From positions 75,162-139,161 of the forward strand of contig MNCI01010025.1 in NCBI GenBank assembly GCA_015680685.1: DNA of 64,000 nucleotides, in the 5' to 3' direction. Numbering within the stretch: the first letter of the stretch is position 1; each line of letters starts with the position of its first letter. Made by a program: the position numbers and the translations under genes. A model generated the notes under the pieces. It was not told where the DNA came from. It saw only the letters and a program-made list of their open reading frames with translations, and searched no databases. Origin of the DNA: Gnetum montanum (lineage: Eukaryota > Streptophyta > Gnetopsida > Gnetales > Gnetaceae). Of the stretch, positions 1-8,899 are shown in pieces.

Positions 1-689
1 GGGCTAGGGTTACCCCAAAATGTAGATAAGGTGCCATGTGGCAGTGCGGTGGGTGTTATACTATAACACTATGCTACACTGTAGTACTAGGTGTTGCACT
101 GTTGCGCCACGCTACCCACTGTAGCATCGAGTATTGCACTGTAGCACTATGCTACGCACTGTAGTGCTACACTACTCATTGTAGTGTTATGCTATGCATT
201 GTAGCACTACGCTGTGCATTGTAGTGCTATGCTATGCTACACTACATAGCGTAGTAGGGTGTAAAAAAGTGCCATCATTCTGACACTTAGAAAAATCTTG
301 CAAATCTAATAGTTGGTGTTGTGCTACACTATGTAGCGTAGTAGGGTCTAGAAAGTGCCATCATTTTGAAACTTATAAAAGTATTGAAAATTTGGTAGTT
401 AGTGCTATGCTATGCTATGATACACTACATAGCTATGCTACACATTGTATTAGTACGCTACACTATAGTGCTATGCTGCACATTCTTGTGCTACACTACG
501 CTACGCTACATAGTGTAGCAGGGTGTTACACTGTAGTGCTACGGTACACACTATAGCACTATGCTATGAACTGTAGCACTATGCTACACTATGATACATA
601 GTGTAGTAGGGTGAAAAAAGTGCTATAGCTTTGACACTTAGAAAAATCTACATTCGAGATGCCGAGACTCAAAATTTTGTGGTGTTTCA
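1..689 (-). repeat. LTR edge of minus-strand element Z
   Basis: The right edge reads TGAAACACCAC on the minus strand, matching the LTR start of element A (TGAAACACCCC at 3259) and B (TAAAACACC at 26994). The body is rich in GCTAC words, like the other LTRs of this family. It abuts plus-strand gag/protease sequence of element B at 690, just as the 5' LTR of A abuts B at 19530. The simplest reading is the 5' LTR of another minus-strand element whose body lies left of the window. The left end is not visible. A purine-rich stretch on the minus strand just right of 690 leaves the alternative that this is a 3' LTR. Confidence 0.6.
45..645. repeat. GCTAC palindrome-rich tandem array
   Basis: Units of about 20 bases of the form CACTGTAGTGCTATGCTAC recur with small changes. 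A longer block (TAGTAGGGTG, then AAAGTGCCATCATT, then GACACTTAGAAAAATC) recurs near 246, 332 and 598. The words are self-complementary, so the array can fold back. It lies inside the LTR of element Z. Confidence 0.7.
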
Positions 690-1160
690 ATCAATGCCCA
701 TGGCCCCTTCATCATTGGAAACTGGTAATGTTGTGTAGACACGATCATCACCTTCCCATCCAAGAAAGCCCAATGCTCAACCAGAAACCACTCCCACTTA
801 GGAGATTTGTATTCTAGGACGAATAGAAGAGGAAAGGGGTAGCAAACAAGAAGATAGTAGGTAGGATCTTCTCAATGCCCTTACACAAGTCAAACAGGCC
901 TTAAAGAAGAAAAAGAAAAATTTAATTCTATATGACCTAATAATGAATTCTACGGTGCATCATGAGGCCATGGTTTACATGTTAGCATCTATCCCAGTTG
1001 ACGAAAACATGCCAGCTTAAGAGAAAGCAATCCACATTGTCATGGTTCACTTTATAGTTGAAGAACCATGGCTAGCTTAGTTGACACTTCATGATAAGTC
1101 CATTAAGGATGACCCTCAAAAGGGTTAGGTGACAATAGCACCCATGTTCATCACAATTCT
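690..1160 (+). pseudogene. Element B gag end / protease-proximal fragment
   Basis: From 865 the plus strand reads DLLNALTQVKQALKKKKK followed by LYDLIMNSTVHHEAM and IPVDENMPA. This matches the segment just upstream of protease in element A (minus, 14310-14630: SLYDLIMTSIPHCEAL) and C (minus, 40760-41275: SLYDLIMTSTTHCAAL). The xLYDLIxxSxxHxxAL motif is typical of Tat-lineage Ty3/gypsy polyproteins. Internal TAG codons break the frame. The orientation is opposite to A but the same as element B, so I infer this is the left half of B, separated from its right half (19531 onward) by element A. Similarity to the minus-strand gag piece begins abruptly near 1160. Confidence 0.65.
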
Positions 1161-1656
1161 GCACCATGTTGAGTTGCACTATCTGTGAGGCTTGGTGTAT
1201 TTGACATCGCACATAGTGAGACATCTATGATGGTTGTAGAATAGGTGAAGAAGAAAATGGGACCCACCATGTGGATGGGCTGGGGCCCACCATAGTGGGT
1301 GGAACTGACGTGAATGTAGCAATAGAGGCAGAAGTCACGTATGTTTGCAAAGTTGGTATGGTATGAACATGTGGCAGGGTAGCCATGATTGGTTTGTTAT
1401 GTGCCGCAGGAATAGGTTGGTGAACTACCTGCAAAGGGATAGTAGCTGCAAATGGAATAGGTGAAGTAGGTGAGAGAAGGCATTGAAACACCATAGGATT
1501 GGTGTGGCTACCCATAGCAGCTATAATCACGGGTTGCGGAAGTGTAGTTGTAATCACAAAGGGAGTAGTAAGAGAAGACGGGTTAGCCCAGAAGGACTAG
1601 GTAGGAGGGATAGGAGTAGGTCTGGTTGGACCTCCCTCATCCAATTGGGAAGGTCA
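1161..1656 (-). pseudogene. Gag N-terminal fragment and leader remnant, Tat family
   Basis: The 110-codon open stretch at 1225-1557 (minus) is close to 16489-16809 of element A. Both are Pro/Thr-rich and share HVHTIPTLQTY and PSTWW. Compared with A, about 1.2 kb between gag and the LTR (16905-18080 equivalent) is missing, the break falling near 1645. Left of the LTR edge the minus strand reads TGACCTTCCC, matching the candidate primer-binding site of A (TGGCCCTCCC). This is therefore an internal region following the LTR at 1657-3259 in the same orientation, a remnant of a tandem LTR-internal-LTR-internal arrangement. Confidence 0.7.
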
Positions 1657-3259
1657 TGTTGGAAGTGTGTATAGATACAGGGCATCCTAAATGGTCTTGT
1701 CAATCAGATAGGGACTTAATTGACATCTATATAGCCTTTTGCAACATATATTTTTGAAATGGGAATAGAAATGCGAAGTGATGCTTGAAAATAAATGAGC
1801 AAAATGATACTCAAAAGTAAATAAAATAGGAAATGATGCAACATGTGATAGTAAAAAAAAGTAAAATACAGTTAGAAGAATGCACGACTTCGAAGCTACA
1901 AATTTTCTTTGTCAAGGTAGATATAGTCGGTTGCATAGCATGACAGAGTGTAGAGATCCCGAGAGTAACTAAGGTGTGCAGAGTGGGTAGGTTGTGCACT
2001 TGGGTGCAGAATTTGGTGCTAACAGCGTGGGGATTCTACCATGGTGGTAGAAGTAAGGACAAAATAGAATGTTAGTTGGCAATGCTAATTGTTCACGGTG
2101 TCGAACAGAAAGCTTACAATGCTCGATGCTGCAACGTGCCAGGGAGAGAACTTTTCACTACGTAGAAAAGAAATGAGACACTTCACAAAATTTCACACTG
2201 AGTAGAATTTCTAAGGGAACCAAAGAGAGTGTTAGGAAAAAAAAGGAGAGAGAGCTGAAGAGAGCTTTTAGTGTTGCTTGTTGGGGTATTTATAGGACCA
2301 AAGGCATGCGAAAGGGGTAGTTTGGATGCCACGTGTCCTGGAATTTTGCTGATTTGCTTGTGGTACCCATGCTAGTATGACTGTTAGATGCTCATGACTA
2401 TTGTGGCTGTGACTACAATGTCGCAACTATGAGCCTACCATGCTATAATTGCACCATCAACATCTGGAGACATGTGTCAACAGTTCAATTAGGTGAAGTG
2501 CATTGATATTGCACAACCACCTACATGCCTTGCTATGCTTTTTAGCGTAGCATCATTGGCATAGCATAGCACCTTGTTGTGCATTCTGCTACATGTGTGT
2601 TGCATGCTTGCTACGCTGTGCTATGCTACGTAGCGTAGAAACTGGCCTTAGTTGCAAAAGCTTTGCTAATTTGTAAACTTTGCTTCCTACAATGCAAGAC
2701 TTGCAAACTCTACTATTTTTGCCCTTTGAGCTACCCTCTGTCTCTTCTATAGGATTGCTACACCTCACTACACCTTGTAGCTTAGCGTAGCATAGTAGCA
2801 GACATGGTTTGCTGCTTCCTACTGGAGAGGGACATTGTCGAAGGACTTGAAATTGGGTGAGGAGACTGGCTGTGAAGCTGTTTTCATGCTACATCACGTG
2901 GCATAGCATAGGGTAGCACTTTGCTCTACAATTATCTTTTGAAGCTTGCTACGCTAAATAGCAAGGGGTAGTGTAGTGTAGTAGACCTCATGACTTAGAA
3001 AGCTTGCTAAACTATTTCTTATGCATCCAGAATGCTACTGCCAACTCCACGCCTTTTCTGAATAGGCTATCGATCGGGCGAGCTACTTGGATGAACAGAC
3101 AGGATGACCCGTAGAGCTTGTTCATGCCCACAGTAGAAAATTTGCTAAACTAGTTGGCCTGAACTCAAAGTGTTCTCCTCCCTAAGAACTATCATAACAC
3201 TGCATGAAGTACTTTACCTGGTGAAGCAAGAATGACCTCACATTTTTTGGGGTGTTTCA
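1657..3259 (-). repeat. 3' LTR of Tat element A
   Basis: The minus strand runs from TGAAACACCCC at 3259 to TTCCAACA at 1657, giving the standard TG...CA ends and 1603 bases. A polypurine tract sits directly upstream (3260-3274). It aligns over nearly its whole length with 18095-19530, differing by eye at roughly one base in six plus one 180-base indel, so the insertion is old. It contains the TATA/G-box promoter and GCTAC palindromes (2585-2640, 2770-2800, 2890-2985). Confidence 0.85.
2287..2335 (-). promoter_or_regulatory. LTR promoter: G-box and TATA box
   Basis: The minus strand has CACGTG at 2335-2330 and TATAAATA at 2294-2287, with 35 bases between them. The LTR of B has the same two words with the same 35-base gap (28585-28633). 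A pyrimidine-rich CTCTCTCTCC stretch follows downstream. The position inside the LTR fits the U3/R boundary of the sense transcript. Confidence 0.7.
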
Positions 3260-3274
3260 TTGGCCCCTCTTTGT
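3260..3274 (-). other. Polypurine tract of element A
   Basis: The minus strand reads ACAAAGAGGGGCCAA directly before the LTR start TGAAACACC. Element B has ACAAAGAGGGGTAGT directly before its LTR. This is the expected plus-strand priming site for reverse transcription. Confidence 0.85.
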
Positions 3275-3789
3275 CGAGGTCTAGAGAACAGGCTTGATAA
3301 AGGTTGGAAAGAATACGAAACACCAAAGCAGGGGAAATGCTAAGGTTGTCGCTTGGTGAGTGTCGAAACATCGCTTAACTACACTTGAGAGTGTTGCATT
3401 GGTTTTGTGGAGGTTAAGGAAAAGAGAAAAGATGATGTTTAGCAGAGTCCCTTATTGGAGTGCTCTGAGGGGCTCATCTACATTTTCATCTTTGGTTGGC
3501 ATTTTTCTTCAACCTGTTGTAGGATAGGTGTTTCCTTCACAGGATGAGTTGTGTTACATCTGTGAAGGGTTTTGACCTACCTACAAATGTATTCCATGTG
3601 GTTAGCGTGTTACACATTTCATGGAACTTACACTAGTGTTTCCCAGGTGGTGAGCTGTGTTATGAGTGCCATGGGAGTTTTCACTCTGTAGTAGCCAAGC
3701 TAGCCGAGGCACTCACTTCACGATGCGGTAGCATTTGCTACTGTGGCAAGACGTGCCCATAAGGGTAAAGGTTTTGCTAGTTGCAGAAA

Positions 3790-4089
3790 TTAGTGAAGCC
3801 GTTGGACACCTGTGTTGGTGTGCGGTTTCCAAGGCAAGAAGGCAAGCAATGGCCTTGGCAGCATCGGTGTGGAGGGATTGGTCTCGAAGGTGTCGAGAGT
3901 CACTGTGGGTGCAGATGCTTTGGAATCCCTACCAGGGGCTTGCATTCCTAGTTCAGCTATGGGATCAGTTGCCACATAGCTAATTTCATGAAAGCCTAGG
4001 CATTGGCAAGGAGCTAGAGTGACAATATTGTGGCTAGGCCACAATACTGCCAGTACTCCAGATGCAGGAACTAGCCCTAGAACCACCAT
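3790..4089 (-). CDS. Conserved sense ORF between integrase and polypurine tract (A)
   Basis: A 99-codon open frame on the element's sense strand, in the tail between integrase and the polypurine tract. The protein contains ASGVLAVLWPSHNIVTL. B has TARVLALLWPSHKVAIL at the equivalent place (25823-26140), and the similarity continues for about 90 residues with no long gap. No known domain, signal peptide or membrane segment is evident. The DNA is also alignable, so protein-level constraint is not shown. The rest of 3275-4310 is tail sequence without another recognisable gene. Confidence 0.4.
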   Translation of the reverse strand: MVVLGLVPASGVLAVLWPSHNIVTLAPCQCLGFHEISYVATDPIAELGMQAPGRDSKASAPTVTLDTFETNPSTPMLPRPLLAFLPWKPHTNTGVQRLH

Positions 4090-4317
4090 CAGGGTGATGG
4101 GCTATGATGAAGATAGGTTCAAAGGGCCAAAATAATACCATATGACATCTTTAGAGGGTTAGCATGATGCCAATGGTGGCAATGCCACATTTGTTTTGGA
4201 TCACATTCTTAGTGCATTGTGGACCATGTTTCGGAGCTACAACATCCCACCCATACATTAGCATCATGCCGACTCATTCAATGTGTATCTAGTGCTGGTG
4301 CATGTTGGGGATGTGAT

Positions 4318-4570
4318 GTGAACCTAGTTTAAGGTCTTGGTAGACCATGTGCTAGTTTAAGGTCCCATCAGATCATTGTGCTGGTTTAAGGTCCCAATGG
4401 ACTGTACATGCTAGTTTATCATTATAGTGGATGAGCAGTGCTAGTGTATAGTCATAGTGGACTAGTAGTGCCATTTTTATGTCATAGTAGAAAGTTCTTG
4501 ATGCTTCTAGTTTATCGTTATTGCAGATGCTACTTGGTGCTATTGCTAGTTTATCATCGTAGCGGATGAT
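4318..4570. repeat. 30-base tandem repeats downstream of integrase (A)
   Basis: About eight degenerate units of roughly 30 bases carrying TAGTTTAAGGTC or TAGTTTATCAT, many with a small dyad such as GGTCTTGGTAGACC. Element B has the equivalent array in the same place relative to integrase (25040-25520). Confidence 0.75.
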
Positions 4571-4599
4571 GGTTACTATTGTTGTTGCACTTTAGATGT

Positions 4600-7500
4600 A
4601 GTACAACTTGATATACGAGTGATTCAATGGGTTGGCGAACATGTTTCCATCCATGTCTACCAGCTTGAAGGCTCCATTCTTGAAGGCTTTAGTAACCACA
4701 TAAGAGCCTTCCCAGTTGGCTGAGAATTTGCTCACATGCTCACAGATGGCCTTGTGGATGAGGTCTTCCTTCTACACTAGCCATCAATGCAGGTCTGCAT
4801 GGTGCTTCTCTTGCTACTTACTTTGGTAGTGCTCAATGCATCTCAATGTCTACACATGCTCCTCCTCCATTGAGTTGAGGTTGATGGTTTGTGACTCATT
4901 ATTTTGGGCTTCACTCATGACATCTACAAGGATCATTTGGAGTGATCATACCTACAACTCAAGAGGCAATACATTTTTAGATCTGTAACCAGGATTGTAA
5001 GGGGTCTTAATTGTTGCCATTTTGTATGTCGTTTGGTAGGCCCATAGGATGTAGAGGATTTGCTCATGCCACTACCTCTTACTATTGTTAAGCATCCGCT
5101 TCAGCAAGTTGATGATGGACTTATTTGTAGCCTCCGCCTACCTGTTCTCCTTTGGATAGTAAGGGGAATAAAATGATTGTTTAATGCCTAGATTACTATA
5201 GAAGGTTCAGGTTTCTGTACTTCTAAATTGTGGCCCATTGTCAATCACGATAGTCATTGGAAGCCCAAACCTAGTTACAATGTTGTCTAGGATGAAACCG
5301 TAGATTTTTTGCAATGTCGTCTTTCTTAGGGGAATAGCTTCCACCAACTTGGTAAAATACTCAGTGGCACTGATAATGAAGCTATAACTAGTAGAGGACT
5401 TAGGTGTGATAAGCCCTATGAGGTCTAATCCCCATTGTTGGAAGGGCCACGTGATTTGTGTTGGGTGTAGGTCTGTAGGAGCTATGTGTATCATATTTGC
5501 GTATCTCTAGCACTTGTCACATGTCTTGAATTTAAATAGGTAGTCATGTTCCATGTGGGGCCAGTAGTACCCTAGGGATCTAATTCTAGTAGCCATAGCC
5601 CTGGGTGCTATGTGTCCACCACAAAGCCCCTTATGTACTTCATTAACTACCTTCTGCGATTGCTTGTCACCTAAGCATGACAGTAATATCCCATTGTAGG
5701 AGTGTCGGCACAAGGCATCATTTCCCATGAGCACATATTGCTGGGCACACATATGGATTGCATCTCTCTGGTTAGATGTCAATCCTCCTAGGGGATCTTC
5801 GTGCTATAGATAAGTTTTGATGTTTGCATACCACTCTTGGATATCTTCAGCACTGAAAGATGCCACATGCTCCACCTAAGTGATAGGCTCTACGCATTCT
5901 ATGATCGAGGTTGGCAAGTTTGTCAGGGAATGTGATGGAATGTTTAACACAATGGTAGCTAAGGCATCTACCATGATGTTTTCATTATGTGGTACGTGTT
6001 GCACATCTATGGTTACAAATTTCTTAAGCAAGATTTTTTCTAGGTTGTAGTAGGATTGCAAGTGTGTAGCTTTGTAGGCGTATACCTTGGTGATTTGATT
6101 CACAACTAGTTGTGAATCTCCTTGGATGGATAGGTGTTGTATGCTTAGTGCTTAGGCAGTTAAGAGGCCTCTGAGTAGCCCTTTGTATTTTTCCATGTTG
6201 TTGGTGCAAGGGAACGTAAATCAATAAGTAGATGGATATATTTCCCCATAGGGAAACATGATTATGGTAGCAACGATACCTCCTCATGTAGTCGAGGCAC
6301 CATTGAAATGTAAGATGGATTCAAAATGCGGCGGGATGATGTGGACATTGCTAACATATTCATCTAGGAATTTGGGATCTATGGTTGCCTGGTTGTTGAT
6401 TGGCGAAGCCATGAGTTGGGTTGCTATGGCTTGACCCTTTGTTGATGATTGACTTACATTGCATAAATCAAACTTCGTGGTTATTGCCTTCCATCAGGCT
6501 ATCTTGCTACTTTCATATTGGTTGTTAGTGATATCCTGAAGTATATTACTCTTGAAAATGATGTTGGTTGTGCTATGGAATAGGTAATGCTATCACTTTT
6601 TTAGCACAAACACGAAGGCTAGGTAATTCCTATCCACTTCATTGTATCTTGCCTGATGTGCTATTAGTGTGTGATTTAAATAGTACATTGGTATCTCAGA
6701 ACCATCATCTCATTTCTAACGCAACAGTGCAGTGATAGATATGTCATAGGTGGTGAGGTAGATGAAAAAGGTTTTGTCCCTTTGTGGTGGATGCACAGTC
6801 GAGAGGTGTGAAAGCTCCTTCTTCAAGTCGTTGAAGGCTTGTTGACACTAGGTTGTCCATTCAAAGTTAACCCCTTTCTTCAGAAGATGTTGCATGGGGT
6901 GTAACTTGTCGATCAACCTTGCCATAAACCTTCGAATGAATTACACTCTACCTTGTCCACCACATAACTCCTTAAGGTTTTTGGGAGGCGCTAGGTTGAC
7001 GATGGCCTTGACTTTGTCAGGATCCACCCGTATTCTGGCCTCCGATACTACGAACCCTAACATGCATTCAGTTTTAACCCCGAAGACGCACTTCTTAGGA
7101 TTGAGGCAAAAGTCATGCATTTGGAAACATTTGAGGACTACCCCTAAATCATGTGGGTGATCAATTGCCTTCTTGGACTTGACTACTATATCATCCACAT
7201 AGTCATTTAATGTTTCTAGGATGTGGTCACTAAAAATGTAAGTCATGGCTCACTAGTAGGTTGCTCCAGCATTCTTGAGCCTAAAAGGCATCATGGTAGA
7301 GCAGAAGGTCCCCCATGGGGTCATGAAGGTTGTTGATAGCTGGTGCTCTAAGTTAATGTAGAGTTGGTTATATCCAGAGAAACCATCCATGAAGGATAGC
7401 AGAGCATGGCTAGTCATGGTGTTGATGAGCTGATCAATGCTTGGAAGTGGGAAGTCATCCTTGATTGTTTCCTTGTTCAAGTCCTAGAAGTCTATACAGA

Positions 7501-8050
7501 TTTGTATTCTCCCATTTTCTTCAAAAACACAACGACATTGGACACCCACTCTGAATAGTCAACTACACCAATGAAACCTTCTTGGTATAGCTTAGTGATT
7601 TTTTCCCTCATGGCTAGTGTGATTTCTGGCTTAACTTTTTGAGCCTTCTACTTGACTACTTTCATGTGTAGGTCTAGGATGATGTTATGCTGAATCAACC
7701 ATGGATCCAAACCTAGCATGTCATTGTACAACCATGTGAAGACATCGATGTTTTCTTGCAGGATCTTAGCTACGTTTTTGTGTGTTCATGTGTCTAGGAG
7801 AGAGCTGAGTCTTAACATTTTCACCTCCCATTTTGACATGGTCACAGGTGTCTCGATGAGAGGGTCCTTAGTTACATCCCCAGCCTCTAAGTCTAGGGCT
7901 TTGACTAGATGCTTAGGCCAGTCTGGGGATGCCTGTAAGGCTACTATAGTGCTAGTTGTGGTGGAACCCCAGTCAATCATGTTAGGATTTAACTGTCTTA
8001 TGAGCTTACCCTATGGCCCTGCTAACATTAAAGGCATGGAAAGGTCATGA
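4600..8050 (-). pseudogene. pol: Tat-lineage pol of element A: RT, two RNases H, integrase
   Basis: Reading right to left: a linker (8050-7640); reverse transcriptase (7640-6900) with FPLPSIDQLINTM, FMDGFSGYNQ and the catalytic YVDDIVVKSK; a first RNase H (about 6860-6440); a second RNase H (about 6330-5890, GDSQLVVNQI then HVPHNENIMVDALAT); the integrase zinc finger (5782-5507, EVHKGLCGGH to CDKC); the integrase core (5494-5207 and on, WPFQQWGLDLIG, IDNGPQF, SPYYPKEN, AEATNK); and a C-terminal region ending near 4600. Two successive RNases H with the second of this type are a hallmark of the Tat lineage. At least a dozen stops and some frameshifts interrupt it. Closely related to pol of B. 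Confidence 0.9.
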
Positions 8051-8741
8051 TGGATTCCCATCTCTCACTTGACCTGCCATCATAAGATGAAAGCTTGGTT
8101 AAGAGGCACCTGTCAGAGATTATGTGTAATGGAAATTTGCAAAGTAGTAGTGAGATTGCAAGTTTGCCATTGAAGGTCATGGTGGACCACCAGGGTACAA
8201 GAGCGTAGGAATGCTAAGGGTGTAAAAGTGCTGACGTAAAGTGGTGGCATGCAACTATTGATATGCAAATGCCAAACCACTAGTTTAATGTCATTCCAGA
8301 CTACCAAATTGGGACATGCAAGATCTTTAATATGCAAAATAACAGTATGTGAATGGGAAATTGTGAATATGAGAAGTGCCACATCTTCAATGTGAAAATA
8401 TGAACTACAGACATGAAAATTCTAGAAATTGTGACATTGCCCATGTGGAAGAAGATGCAAAAACTGCTGATGTAAGCATGTGGTGTTGTTAGTTTAATGT
8501 CATTGTGGACTGCCAGGGGTGCAGCTATGCTAAGGATGCTTAGTTTAAGGTCTTTTTAGACCCTTAATCAAAAACAAATATATTTTTTGTTTTCAGGAAG
8601 ACAAGTAGTTGGGTTGAAGCATGTCAAGGCTTTAATGCTAATAGTGCTATGATGTCATGGCAAGCATGCTACACTATACGGTGTGCCTCACATTAATTGG
8701 AGAGAGAGAGAGGAAAGTTTCTTCACCTTGTCATTATGGCC
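8051..8741. repeat. Spacer with TAGTTTAATG repeats between pol and antisense gene (A)
   Basis: No gene seen. Units containing CTAGTTTAATGTCATT(C/G)(C/T)(A/G)GACT recur near 8279 and 8487, and TAGTTTAAGGTCTTTTTAGACC near 8539. They separate pol (minus) from the promoter of the plus-strand gene. A GA-rich stretch (GAGAGAGAGAGGAAAG) lies at 8701-8717. Confidence 0.6.
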
Positions 8742-8748
8742 ATAAATA
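8742..8748 (+). promoter_or_regulatory. TATA-like box of the antisense gene (A)
   Basis: GGCCATAAATAGGGGTTA on the plus strand lies about 150 bases upstream of the likely ATG at 8900. The same neighbourhood can be lined up in B on its minus strand (CTAAAAATAGGGCATTA, about 21060-21045), about 135 bases before B's ATG at 20913. Confidence 0.5.
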
Positions 8749-8899
8749 GGGGTTAAAACCTGGCAATTTTTCCATTTTCACCATAAGAGTGCGGAGCCCA
8801 CATCGGAGCATAAGGAAATTTTGAAGCACGAAATGATTGTGTCATTTAGCTAGTAAGGATGGTTTTTGTAGCGAAGGGTGTGAATCTACAAACAAGAAA

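Noticed and set aside
45-645. CRISPR-like or telomere-like array
   Set aside because: The units are degenerate, overlapping palindromes without unique spacers and do not match plant telomere repeats. They recur inside LTRs.
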